Positions 23,701 to 35,378 of a stretch of DNA of 64,000 nt are shown one piece after another (position 1 is the first letter of the stretch; the number at the start of each line of letters is the position of its first letter). The stretch is from contig NC_050735.1 in NCBI RefSeq assembly GCF_014529535.1, positions 1-64,000 on the forward strand. The letters are read 5' to 3'. Origin of the DNA: Bradysia coprophila. Taxonomy: Eukaryota; Arthropoda; Insecta; Diptera; Sciaridae. The notes under the pieces were generated by a model. It saw nothing but the letters and a program-made list of their open reading frames with translations, made no database searches and was not told where the DNA came from. Both the position numbers and the translations under genes were made by a program.

Positions 23701-26700
23701 ATTGTAATAAAAAATGGAAATGAAATTTGAAAACTCAGAATTTGAAGTGTTGATGGAATTCGAAATTGATAATTTAAATTCTATTTTGTGTACAAATCAA
23801 GTTATCAATGAGAAGCAAGAATTAAGTCAATGTAAAATTTCATATAAATAAGTAAATAGAATCGACTTTTGCGAATCAGATTTTTCATTTTCAGTTGACG
23901 AAGAGTTCGAAGAGATAATTGATTTGGACAAATTTTTTTCATTTGATAACGCGTCCCCAATTTTCGAAACCCAAAATGATGCGATCTCTGACGCCGAAGC
24001 TGCAATAATTGAGGAAATCGGTGCGCCCAAATGTTAGATTTCCATAAACATGTTGACTGCAGATGCAGATCTATGAATCATTTACATTCTAGGTATCAAT
24101 GCTTTGGATCATTCGACATTAGAGATTATTGATATAGACGACAACGACACTTTCGGTCCAAATGACATAGTGCGCGCTGTGAAAGTAAAAGAGTTAAGCA
24201 AAAGGGACAGTGCTCGTGTTCAACGCGAGAAAGGTGAAGCGTATTTGGGATACTCTCGGATGGGTTCCAAAGTTTTACACAATTCTTATCGGTAAGCTCG
24301 GCGACAAGGACCTCGATGTACTTCTAAATTTTGTGTACGAAGCTCTCTTCGTCAATGTAATCTTTTTGACGAAAAGGACAGAAAAGAACTGTTCGATAAT
24401 TTTTGGCGAATGAATTGGGACCAAAAACAAATGTACATTTGTCAACTGGTCAAGGACGTTTCCATAAAAGAACGTAAGGTCGATGAGGAATCATCACGAA
24501 GAAAACGTTCTAAGCAATATTTCTTGATAACAGCGGATGAACGGCATGTTCAAGTGTGCATTAAAATGTTTTTGAACACATTCGGCTTGAAGGAAAAGAT
24601 GGTGAGAGAATGGTTGAAGCATAAGGGCACTTATGGTCTCCGTGAAAATCCGCTAACAGTTCAAAAGCGCATAAACACAAAACGGCAACAATCTGACAGC
24701 AATCAAGCTCTACTCAACAGAAAAATCGGGCTTCTGACTTTTTTGATGGACTATCCTAAGGTAGACTCGCACTATTGCCGAAAAGACACCGGAAAAGAAT
24801 ATCTACAGACGTCGCATAAAACACTAATTGACCTGTACAAAGACTATGTTGACATCTGCAATCACGAGAATTCGATTTCATTATCATTCCCTGTCTTTAG
24901 CGGAACTATGAAAAATTTGAATTATTCTCTGTTCAAACCGCGCAAGGACCAGTGTGACACATGTATTGGGTTTAAGGTGGGAACATTGAATGCTAATGAA
25001 TTTGCTGAACATCGAAGAAACGTTGACCGAGCTAGTCAGGAAAAAAAAATGACTTGAATGCCGCAGCTATGAAACTGTTCACTCTTTTATGTATGGATGC
25101 TGAGGGCGTTGTGTTGTGTCCGAAATTATTGGCGAGTGCCCTGTATTTCAAATCGAAGCTTCAACTGCACAATTTTACTATCTACGATATATTGACTCAC
25201 GACTCAACAAATTATGTCTGGGATGAAACCGAGAGCGACCTGCAATCATCTACATTTGTTAGCATAATCATTCATCATTTGGAGAAACGTCTTCAGTCTG
25301 GACCTCTTCCGATAACAGTTTATTCTGATGGATGCGGTTATCAGAATCGCAATGTTGTAATGGCGAATGCGCTTCGATTGTTGGCGATAAAATATTCCCG
25401 ATCGATTACTCAGAAGTTTTTGGAAGTTGGTCACACTCACATGGAGTGTGATTCTACGCATGCGTGTATTGAACGAAGATCAAAAGGAATGACGTTCAAC
25501 TTACCATCTGACTTTGAAACAGCCATTTCAACGGCGCGTGACAAACCATCACCATTCATTGTTGAGCATTTGACACATAAATTCTTCCGGAATTACGATG
25601 ACCCAAACTACTTGACATTGAAATCGATTCGTCCAGGTAATATTTTCCTTCAGTAATTTATTGACAATTTTCATTCATTTGTACATTTCCCATTAATTCA
25701 GGTAAAAAAGCGGGCGACCCTAAGGTCACTGATATCCGGGCCCTTCGATACGATCCAGATGGAAAGATTTTCTATAAACTTCATTTTGATGACGAGTTTA
25801 AAGTGCTACCACAAGCCTTCAACAAGCAAAACATTTCGGTGCCGACCAATTTGCACAAAGACCGACTGGCAATAAGTGCGACCAAGTGGAAGCACCTGCA
25901 GGAGCTTAAATCTGTTATTGACGCGAAAAGCCATTCTTTTTATGATAACATTCCCCACCGCGTTGGCGAAGAAAAAATTACATCAGAGAACGACAAACTG
26001 AAAAAAGTAATGGCGAACATTAATCTCGTCGAAGCCACATCAACTAATAAAAATGTGAAGCCGAAAGTAGTTCGAGAAAATGCAAAGAGAAAAGTTGTAC
26101 GAAAAAATACAAAAAATTAAATAATTCTAACTTCGACACATTGTCAATGAAATTCACTTGAATAAAACAATATTAAACTTACGCATTTCTGCTTATTGAA
26201 GAATTCCATGGAGGAATCTTGAACCTCAAAATTACTGAGATGAATTGACGAAATCAACTGTGGTTATGTTTTGAAAATATGACAATAATGACATTTGCAT
26301 TGAAAGGTAAAGAAGGTGGCAAAATTTTAAATTATGATAACGCAGTTGCTAATTTGAGATACGGCCTGTTCGCAGAAAACCATTTACGTCTTATTTCCAT
26401 TTTTCCATCGATGTGCTTGTTTGAATTGTCAACTGTCACGTGGACAGTGTAAGGATGACTGTGAATGTTGTGAATTCCGACTTAAAAGTTGTAGATGTTG
26501 CCTGTAAATTTATTGATTTTTAGTCTGAATTCGCAGTCATTTCGTTTTGTGTCCGTTTTCATTCTGTTTTCCCTCCGTGTATATGACAGTTGGCATTAGG
26601 TACAATAGAGCACATTGTTTGATATGACAACTGTCACGTACACGGAGGCAAAACGGAATGAAAACCGAGACAACACGGAATGTAAACGGACGACTCTGAC

Positions 26701-29700
26701 GCCACCTTTAGTCTATGATATTTTGGCGTAAAATTTGAATTTAATAAAGCGTTTTCAAATTTGGCGCCAAAATATCATAGACTGTAAACACCTAATCGAC
26801 TGGGAACATCGATGACTTTTGAAACTCAAAAAAATCTCAAATCTCATAGCTTTGAAAAAGTAAAAAAAACAACATATTTTTGGGAAAATGGGGAAAAACA
26901 TAAGATCACTCTGAAAAATGTGCGAAAATTTGGGAAAATGTCTTTCCAAAATAGTCCTTGCATAATTCTGGAAGAAAAAATCGAGGAAATGTGGTAGACG
27001 ATCTACAATTTTCCTCATTTGGCCGAAAATGTGACATAACGGTGAAAGGTCGATTTACAGAATGTTTTGACCAGAGATAACTCAAAAAGACTGACAATTC
27101 TTTCGATCACGAAATTTTGATAATTTACGTCGGTTCTGAGGGCGTAGCTGTTGATAACAGATGACATATCAATAACACGGTGAATGGCTAACTCAGCTCG
27201 CCTTCACAAATCACCGTGAAGAAAATTTGTTCCAAATACAGTTAATGTCAACCAAATTTACGTATAAGTTTGCTTCAGCTGTTCTATGCATACAAATATT
27301 TATTACTTATGCCTTGCTATACGGAGTTCATAGTCGCAACCACTCGTGTAGTAGTGGTAAATCCGTAGAACAACACACAAACAGTGTACCATTGGTCGAT
27401 TACAGTGTGACTGAAGATGGTTAGACCACGCTAACCTCTGACCGCCACTGGTTCCGGAGGTCGAAACAGCATTTTATCTCCACTTTCGCTTCACGCGATC
27501 CATGGGAAAGGGAAGAGTAATTGTGCTCTGTTTGTTTGTTTGTTTTGGTGATTGTTCTGCATATTAGATAACGCCCCCCTGGAGTTAGTCTGGCTTCCAG
27601 GTAAAATAAAGTTTTGTACCATTGGTCGATTACAAAGTTCAATAAACTGAAGCAGACTGAGACACAAATTCGGTTGACATTAACTGTATGTGCAACTGGT
27701 GCGTGGAATATGTGTGATATATTTTGTGTGCTTTACCTTCATTCGGATTAAAATAAATTTATTTAATTATATTTTCATTGAATTGTCTCAAAATTTCTTT
27801 AGAAATAAGAGCGAATGTTGTACTTTCAACGAACCATCAACTACACATATCTTTTTAATTACTTCACCTTTCAGTGAGTCATGATCATGATCATGATGAG
27901 ATTAAATCTTCAAGTAAATTAAAATATTTTATGTAAATTAGCAAACGAAAATAAAAATAATTTTTTTAACCTGTAACCAAAAAAATATTCAAAGTTTATG
28001 TCAAGGTTAGATGATAATACCGTTCACATGATTGTAAATAGTGTGAAGTAGATACACGGAGACACGAAGACACACAATATCGTCTTTAGACTGTTTGTTT
28101 GTTCAACGAATTCGAAAATTAAATTACATGTCACAGAGTCATAAAAGCTATAAAAAAAATAAATATTTGCATTGGAATTGATACGAAAAAAATGCACTAC
28201 GAACTACGAATTGATTGTTAAAGAATAATCAACAGAAAAGATATTTTACATGCTACATGTTTCAAGCACTACTTTCGATGCCCTCAGCATGTTAAATCCA
28301 TTACATAACTGGGGATAAAAATAAAAAGTCTCGTTTTCGTGTGTTTATTGACCTCGGCTTCGCCTCGGATCAACAAAATTCACACAAAAACTCTACTTTT
28401 CATCTTTTTATACATCATACGTTCTTGCGAAAAAACTACAAAATGTTCTTTAATATCCTTTAGTTCGCAAAAAGTGCGTCAAAAAATTAAATTTTGGTTT
28501 AATCTGTTCATCCTTTGTTCACTTAAAATTCAAAATCTAATGAACACTTACAGCGTTGAAATTGTTGGGACAACCTTTAGAATATTCAAAAATTACGCAC
28601 GCTGTAGAGGGAGATGATAGATCTGACAAAAGTGGACGTAATTTGTGAACTGAAGAATATTGAAAATTCTCAGAATCATCGTCAAGACAAATAGAGGATA
28701 ATAATGACGTGAGAGAGAGTGAGACAGATGTAATTGAACTATTAATGTTAGAAGAGTGAAGGAAATGTTGGATTGAAATTTCAGGTCAGGCCAGGTATAT
28801 TTTTTGACTTAACCTGACCTGAGCTGAACCCGATTTTTTGAAACCTGTTACGTCAGCTTTCAGGCTGATCTCCAATTTTTAGAAACTTGCATACAAATTT
28901 GTGAAGGAAACGCAAGATTGACCCTACTGTATTTTAGGTTATGTCAAAATTGATAAGATCATATTTCAGTTAAATTCAGACTTACCTGACCCTTTTTCTT
29001 ACTTTAAAAAATAAGTTTTCGAAAATAATTTGTGTTATGAAACTCTCTGGAATCAATTTACCTAAACTCGTTTCTGATGAAAGGGAATTTCCACTTAATT
29101 TTTTGAAACTATTTATTAGAACCTACATAGTTGGTTGTGATTAATTCTTCACATCAGTTACAGAATGGAATCTTACGTCACCTGTCAAGTCATTAAATTG
29201 AATGACATCTGACACAAAAAAAAACAAGTATTTTGTTAATAACGTAGAGTCAATACAAAATCAAATCTTCATTAAAACAAACGAATTTAATTAACGACAG
29301 ATCAGATCGATCAAGCAAATCTACAACGATAAAATTTCAGTTGAATGATTTACAGGTTTGAAAGGACTTTGGTCTGAAGATATGGTAAAACCAAGGTCGA
29401 CTCGACACAGTTGAACACGTTGTGCGTTTGCTTCAGAGAATGACGTATATGGGGAGGTGAACTGTGCTGTTAAATAGAGCATCGTCTTAACTTTACTACA
29501 CTGAAAAGGGTTACGTAATTTATAAATGATCTCTAAGTTGTGTTGCGATCGGCGTAACCTCCTCATATGTAGGTGCCTATTGTTCTTCCACATATCAAAA
29601 ATTTTTATTTCTTCTCGAACATTCTGACTTTATGGTAGACTTATGGTAGACTTGATCTGAGCGATTTCTTGTAGTCGTGACCGTAACTATATAACTAGTC

Positions 29701-32700
29701 CAATAATCCGTTTTAATTTATACTTCACAACGCAGCAGCTAATCGTTAGACGCAGCGTGTTGTCAGCGTTCATTGTACTACGTAGCAAATTCAGGTTATA
29801 TTTCACTTTTCCAGGTTCGCAAATTATCTAGTTTATCGGTTGAGCCCCCATGTAGATTTGGAACTTAAGGGCAATACACGACAATAGAAGTTCATACTTT
29901 AATACACGCCCAATTGAGGGATCACATTCTGAAGGGACTCGCAATTGGTAGTTTCACCCTACCTATTGACAACGATGCGTCAGTTCTTATGTTCGCTAAC
30001 ATTTTTAGAATACTTGGCAAGATTACTTGCACAGATGGTTTTCCTTTACAATTTGGTTTTAACCAAATAGTACAAGCTTGAAGCTGAACCCGATAGCCCT
30101 TGGACTGGGAATTGCCCGATTTTAAACACTATAATTTTGACGTTAATTAATACTAATTACTGTATAATAATGATAAGAGATAATTGTAATGAATGACATT
30201 CAGCGAAAAAATGCTACCTGACATTATTTCTACGAAAGAATAGATTAGCATCAGCTAGCGATCTTAAATAATTCCACATTTTCAATTATACATAATCTAT
30301 ATGATCAAGAATTATAAGAATATGTAGTTAGATTCGCTTACGTAATTTATAATCTAACGTAGATGTGGCAGCGAAATAATGTTTAATTACTGAGAGATGT
30401 TAATTCGTCGTAACAGATTTCTGTTTTTTTTTTCTCTCCCCAATAGCAAAAGATATTAAGCGTTGTGCGCCTGGAGACCAGCCTTGTATAGTAGCCGAAA
30501 GTAATCGAGTGGTTCACAATAATGCAAAAGGTCATCCCGGACTGAATTTGATACAAATTGATCCGCTGCACATATCGGAAATCACCTTAAAGCAAGGCTC
30601 CGACAGTCCCGTTAACATAGAATTGAATTTCAAAGACACAGATCTGATTGGATTGGTAGCTCACAATATTTACAGCATAACGTAAGTGGCTTAAGCGTAC
30701 CTCTGTTGAATTTTATTTACAATCTTTGTTTCACGACATCCACATATTTTACAGAGGATTCGATAAAGATGCTAACGGCGAATATGAAATAAAACTGAAG
30801 GGACCGGTACTGAACTTAATTGGTCCGTACAAAATTTCCGGACGAGTGTTAATACTACCGATTCAAGGTGAAGGAACGAGCAACATAACATTAGGTAATG
30901 CCGACAATTCTCACCGAAATGTTGTGGACATTTTTTTTATTTCGAATGTTGTTACAGTTTCACCTGATCTTTCAATAAAATTTACCGGAAAGACCACCAC
31001 CCGAAATGGAAAAGAGTACTTGTACACGGACGATTTGAAGTTGAGTTTTACAATCCAAAAGTATGTTAAAATAGTATATTACGACCTTCTTGGTCAAGTA
31101 AGTGAGTCATGATTGCACGAATTTGAATCAGTGTGAGTAATAATCTGAGTGTGAATGTAGAGTGACTAGAGCCGAAGGCGGAACGAGCGGAATGATTTCC
31201 AACGAGGATAAATCTATTGACGATTTTCATGATCAACAGTTATCATTGCTTTATATTTATGATTTGTAGGCAAGACATTCGACCACTATTGAGAGAAAAT
31301 TAAATACGCCTTTCGACATTTTGCATTAATATGCAGTTCAAAAAAACAATTTTTTATCAGGCCATGGCGACAATGGTACATACCTGATACAATGTTCTAA
31401 GAACACTATACCAATTTGCTTACGAACACATCTAGCGAATCATAGTTAAAATGAAACTCGCTAACTCGTGGTAAAGCTACCACTAAGCGAACAAAGCAAG
31501 GGATTTGCATATATGTAATTCAACATATGATACATAGGTTTCTTCCAAGGCCATTCAAAATGTCAATCATCATCCACAGAGATGCCAACACAACCTCACG
31601 TTGAAGCTTTAACTTTAACGAACAAATTTGTTTAAGTTGCGGTTATGTTTGCTTCTGTGGATGACGGTCGGTTGTTTTCTTTTTGATTGAAGAAACCTAT
31701 TTCACTGTAATAGAATCAAAAACTCAAGTTGCATGGATGTGTAGCTTAGCTTATGAAGGTTATGTAGCTTATGAAGGTCCATATATGTATACTTGATTTG
31801 TACTTCTACAAGGCGCCGATTCTCAAAGTATTCGTAACTTTAAGAATTCGTAACTTGACAGTTCGTATGGGATTTTATACACGCGACTGTCAAGTTGCAA
31901 ATATTAGGAGTTACAAAAATACGAGAATCGTTGCTCAGCTTGTAACGAATAACGATATGTCAGGGCCTGTTTTTAATCAAGTCTTTTAAAAAAAATTGCC
32001 AAAATTTATCAAAATTTTTAAAATTTACTAAATTTGTGGTCAATTTGGTTCAGTCAGAAGCAGTGAAATTTCAGCATGAATTTGATTCAGCTGTTTTTCA
32101 GCTGATCCACACATACAATAAAGGCTGTTTAAACTATAAATAGTTTTTTATATGTTTGAAGCTGCTACACGCTCGCTCGTAGAAGTGAAAAAGCCGTATA
32201 AAGACTTATTAATAGTTTTGATTGTTTGGGTGGATCAGCTGAAGGAAATTCATGCTGAAATTTCACTGCTTCTGACTGTAAAGTTTGGCAAATTTTTTCA
32301 ACAAAATGTACCAAAAAATAGGCCCTGCTTCGCGATGTTGTCACCACTTACGCGTCGCACTCTTTGTGTCAATCACCATTGTCGAAAATTAAATAGTAAA
32401 CATTCTTACCAACGGAACCCCAGAATCAACTTTTTTCGGGTTTCAGTTTCTATGGTTTTAAAAATTCAGGTTTTAAATATTTATCTCTACTTAATGTGTA
32501 TCTGTATCAGTGTATCCTGAGTTATTGTGTTTCCTACCTAAATCCATCATTCTGACACGAGTGCCCCTGCCCTGTATAAATCCATTCTCTTTATTTTCCA
32601 GATTCATCGTACAACTGGACAATCTATACAACGGCGACAAATTACTTGGTGACAGTACAAATTTATTTTTGAATGAAAATTGGCAAGAAATTTTCAACGA

Positions 32701-32806
32701 ACTTAAACGGTCCATATTTGATGCATTCGGTTTGATTATTGCAAATTTGATAAATCAGATTTTCAGAAAAATACCGTACAACGAACTGTTTTTGAATCAA
32801 AGCTAA
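20750..32806 (+). CDS. Takeout/JHBP-family secreted carrier (gene C) with giant first intron
   Basis: Five exons: 20750-20810, 30447-30681, 30755-30894, 30958-31060 and 32602-32806, giving 247 aa. Exon 1 encodes the signal peptide MNASIWTLLVCLISVASAKF and ends in phase 1 like every other exon 1 of this cluster. Exon 2 starts with CAGCAAAAGATATT-type sequence at a good acceptor and carries the Cys loop C27-APGDQP-C33. Later landmarks are TGFDKDANGEYEI, SGRVLILPIQGEG, NGKEYLY, LYNGDKLLGDSTNLFLNENW and RKIPYNELFL. Joining exon 1 to exon 2 over 9.6 kb is an inference from phase, strand and the lack of another signal-peptide exon; an unseen nearer exon 1 is possible. AATAAA lies at 33083-33088. 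The ligand is unknown; the protein is likely a secreted hydrophobic-ligand carrier. Confidence 0.8.
21390..22040. mobile_element. Long inverted-repeat element
   Basis: The inner arms AACTTGACGAATTTTGACCA (21573-21615) and its inverse (21757-21800) are near-perfect. Similarity continues outward with interruptions to AATGTTACAT near 21398 and ATGTAACATT near 22022. No ORF with protein features is present. It lies in the first intron of gene C. Confidence 0.6.
23427..23520. repeat. Half copy of the GTGGCCTCACAGTCATCC MITE
   Basis: Starts ATGGCCTCACAGTCATCCGT and continues with a diverged version of the arm seen in the complete element 32883-33022. The second arm is missing. It lies about 200 bp upstream of the transposase-like gene, whose downstream side has a related element (26522-26712). 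Confidence 0.55.
23714..26120 (+). pseudogene. Transposase-like multi-exon gene, broken
   Basis: Four exons: 23714-23825, 23895-24020, 24093-25636 and 25702-26120; the first donor (A|GTCAAT) is weak. The product reads through an acidic N-terminus, then KGEAYLGYSR, RCTSKFCVRSS, a FWRMNWDQKQMY segment, CDTCIGFK, MDAEG, YSDGCGYQNRN and HTHMECDSTHACIE, and ends in a Lys-rich tail. Proteins with this S/GDxCGxQNxN pattern are common, often multicopy and mostly unnamed in insect genomes. The spaced Asp...Asp...Glu suggests an RNase H-like transposase fold, but I cannot name the superfamily. Two lesions are visible: an in-frame TAA at 24293-24295 inside the conserved Cys region, and a frameshift in the nine-A run at 25041-25049. 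The terminal intron (65 bp) is clean. AATAAA follows at 26161. It sits inside intron 1 of gene C on the same strand. Confidence 0.65.
26522..26712. mobile_element. GTGGCCTCACAGTCATCC MITE, complete palindromic copy
   Basis: Inverted arms run from TAGTCTGAATTCGCAGTCAT to GACGCCACCTTTAGTCTA, with inner CCTCCGTGTA / TACACGGAGG and GACAGTTG / CAACTGTC pairs. Other copies lie at 32883-33022 (complete) and 23427-23520 (half). Confidence 0.75.
26711..26782. repeat. GTCTATGATATTTTGGCG hairpin
   Basis: GTCTATGATATTTTGGCG at 26711-26728 is exactly mirrored at 26765-26782, abutting the preceding MITE. A single arm recurs at about 33310-33327. Confidence 0.75.
27238..27687. mobile_element. TIR element carrying a nested retroposon insertion
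   Basis: The termini ACAGTTAATGTCAACCAAAT and the inverse at 27670-27687 (GGTTGACATTAACTGT) bound the element. Inner CAG(A/C)TTC-type arms follow. The element is interrupted by the insertion at 27405-27614. A similar terminus occurs near 6016. Confidence 0.7.
27405..27614 (+). mobile_element. Short retroposon (SINE-like or truncated LINE) with 20-bp TSD
   Basis: The 210-bp insert is flanked by exact 20-bp direct repeats TGTACCATTGGTCGATTACA (27385-27404 and 27615-27634). It ends in the A-rich tail GGTAAAATAAAGTTTT. Long exact duplications plus an A-rich tail point to target-primed reverse transcription. It is GC-richer than its surroundings. No clear tRNA A/B box was found, so SINE versus 5'-truncated LINE is undecided. 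Confidence 0.75.
31534..31701. repeat. Inverted-repeat element in intron 4 of gene C
   Basis: The outer arms TAGGTTTCTTC / GAAGAAACCTA and inner arms CATCATCCACAGA / TCTGTGGATGACG are mirrored. The inner pair is shared with the element near 5462-5540. Confidence 0.65.
32051..32278. mobile_element. CAGCTGATCCACACAT foldback MITE, full copy
   Basis: Termini CAGTCAGAAGCAGTGAAATT and inverse, followed by CAGCATGAATTTG and TTTTTCAGCTGATCCACACA arms. The element is 228 bp, in intron 4 of gene C (31061-32601). Relatives lie at 19652, 33340 and 41064. Confidence 0.75.
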
Positions 32807-32882
32807 AACGATCCGCCGCTGTGTTTTTTAGATGTGTAACTTTGTTGTTAAGTTTTTTTGATATTAGAGATTTGTCCTATAA

Positions 32883-33022
32883 GTCTGAATTCACAGTCAT
32901 CCGTTTTGTCTCCGAGCACATGACAGTTGGTATTTCATACAATAGAACACATTAATTGAAATGACAACTGTCACGTACACGGAGGCAAAACGGAATGAAG
33001 ACGGATGACTGTGAGGCCACCT
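32883..33022. mobile_element. GTGGCCTCACAGTCATCC MITE, complete copy
   Basis: The arms GTCTGAATTCACAGTCATCC and GGATGACTGTGAGGCCACCT are mirrored, with ATGACAACTGTCACGTAC and CGGAGGCAAAACGGAATG inside. It lies just downstream of the gene C stop codon. Confidence 0.75.
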
Positions 33023-33339
33023 TAATTCGATGAAGTGCTGTTGTTATTAGAAGCAACGATCATAACGATCGTTTACTGTTCGAATAAATAATGTTTTTGG
33101 TTAAATGTGAATTTAGTGCGTAGTAATAGCATAAGGGTTTTATATGTACCGTAAATAAATTTGTCTCTTGTAGTAAGCAAGTTTTTTATTTTACAGTTGG
33201 TTCATTCTAAGAAAACACACATTTGACAGTAACTTTTTTTAGGTTGTAAACACACGAGAAATTTTGCATTGATGGAATCGACAATTATGGTGGATTCTCC
33301 ACTGTTCAGTCTATGATATTTTGACGCAAAATTCGAACA

Positions 33340-33491
33340 CAGTTAGAACTGTTTTTCAGCTGATCCACACATACAATAAAAACTGTTTGTGTGTATTTAT
33401 ACGGTTTCATAAACAACTGTATAAACAACTGGTTTAAAACAAGTATCAATAGTTTTGATTGTATGTGTGGATCAGCTGAAAAGTGACTGTA
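33340..33491. mobile_element. CAGCTGATCCACACAT foldback MITE, short copy
   Basis: CTGTTTTTCAGCTGATCCAC is mirrored by TGTGTGGATCAGCTGAAAAG. It lacks the outer CAGCATGAATTTG part found in the full copy. Confidence 0.7.
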
Positions 33492-34408
33492 TTCTCTTCT
33501 CTCAATCATCTTGTGACCTTCTACACCGCATTGCACAGTGAAGCTACCTTTCAATGACAATTTCAGGTGACTTTTTATCAGCCGAAAAAAACACAACAAT
33601 TTGAAAAATTCTATTTCTTCTGTGTATTTTGATTCGATCTCCTCGAGCATTCACTAAATACTATAAAGGGTTCAGAGATAAATGTCAATAAAATCAACAT
33701 TTTGAGATATCTACAGAAAATTGTTTTCATGATTCAAAACTAATTATTTAAATCTTTATTATTTACAGTATTTACAGTATTAGGCTTAATTTCCACTTCA
33801 AAAAAAAAACTACTTTGCCTCCTTTTTTGTTGTTTAAAAGTGTAAATGGAGTGTAAGTGGAAATCAAGACTTATCGTCAATATTACAGTGAAGTTACTGT
33901 AATATTATTCAAAATTGATTATTTAGAGACAAGTTTTGTGTACGGAACACATTTTCAGTTGAGGTTATGACAGAATTTTTTAAATGTCAGAAATAACAAA
34001 ATGTTTTAATGCACAAAATGCAATTCTGAACACAATTCCAGTTCGAAACATCAAAGTTTCAGTTAAGACACAAGTGCTGAAAAAGATGTACATCAGCACA
34101 GCCCTGCTTCTAGCATGAAGAAATATTCGGAATGCAATCGTATACGTATACATGTTCGAAAATTGTGAGACTTTTTGACGTTAGAAAAATGAGTTAAAAT
34201 GAGATAAAAGTTCTATGACATCAGTGACTAGTTGATGGACAGGAAATGAAGTGATCACGGAGTTTTTGGTGAAACACGCTGACTGACTCAATTGAATTGA
34301 CAACAAGCTACTTAAATTGTTAATGCAAACGATTTTAAAGTTAAAAAGTAGCAAAGCCGAGCTATTTGTGAAGCCTAACAATGTTTCGCGTATTATATAT
34401 AATAACGC

Positions 34409-34602
34409 ACACCAATACTCTCTCTAGCAAACAAACTCTCAGCTCTCTGTGTCAAATTCACACCTTAGTTCTTTGTATTCTACAAACACAATTCTACATT
34501 TTGACTGATTACGCTGTAATTTACATTGTAAATTGCAAAGGCTACTTGACACTTTCACCACCTTAATAAAAGTAGTTTGTTTGCTAGAGAGAGTATTGCG
34601 CA
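34409..34602. mobile_element. Inverted-repeat element (ACTCTCTCTAGCAAACAAAC)
   Basis: AATACTCTCTCTAGCAAACA near 34414 is mirrored exactly near 34580 by TGTTTGCTAGAGAGAGTATT, with GCGCAC at one edge. The 61-codon ORF inside has no features. Confidence 0.75.
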
Positions 34603-35378
34603 CGCACATTCATATCTTTGAAGACGTTCATCTTCGGTCATCTACATAAAGTTGATGTGCATCATTCAGCTGATTTAATTCATAGGAAATATAAATAACC
34701 ATAAACAATGTTGTCCATTTCAATTAGCGTTCGTTAATTTATTTAGACTCAAAAATTCGTCATCAAATTTTTTTTTGATCTGAAAATTTGTTATTGTCTA
34801 TATGCGATGACCTTGAACATTTTTATGAAAGTTTCCTCGAATTATGAAAAGAAAAAATGGCATTAATGAACTTCCAGCATGCACCTTTAATTTTATTCAA
34901 AAATTCTTACTAAAAATGACTTAACAATCTCTTAATATTTTATTCATTCCGTGCTTTGTTGTTCAGACGGATGCGAGTTATCAGAGTGATATATAGACAC
35001 TGGGTCCACCATTGTCTATACCAAGACCATTCAATTTAATTGAACATCTCCAAGATGAAAAAATGATAAAGAAACGATTTTTTTTGTGGCTCACACTAAC
35101 CATCTAGGAACAATTTATTCAATTAAAATCAGCGTCGAGCTTCAGTTTATATTTACCTGTCCAATTTGCTCATCAAAATCAACAAATAGAAAAACGTTTT
35201 CAGTTCGTCTGTCACCTAATAATTGCTTGCCCTTGAAGATTCGTCGTATAAAAACGATTCAAAGTTGCAGAGTAAATTTTAGTCGGTAATCGTACACAAT
35301 ATAGGCCTAAACTATCGAAAAAGAAAAAGAAATTTCATTTGTGGCTATATTGAACTATTTCGGTATAGAACTTTCAAT

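Larger units (their letters stand above)
20811..30446 (+). other. 9.6-kb first intron of gene C
   Basis: Apart from the transposase-like gene at 23714-26120 and the repeats listed within it (21390-22040, 23427-23520, 26522-26712, 26711-26782, 27238-27687), I see no exon. Fragments rich in ACCTGACCTGA occur near 28785-28870 and again near 49990-50070. The remainder is AT-rich and unrecognised. Confidence 0.5.
32807..35378. other. Intergenic between genes C and D
   Basis: No exon was recognised. It holds MITEs at 32883-33022, 33340-33491 and 34409-34602. Further segments near 33785-33870 and 34095-34120 resemble parts of other families. Short ORFs look random. Confidence 0.55.

Noticed and set aside
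24410-25656. Two separate genes (215 and 200 codons)
   Set aside because: They are parts of one coding sequence split by a frameshift in a nine-A run; motifs continue across it, and an upstream exon in the same frame is cut by a TAA.
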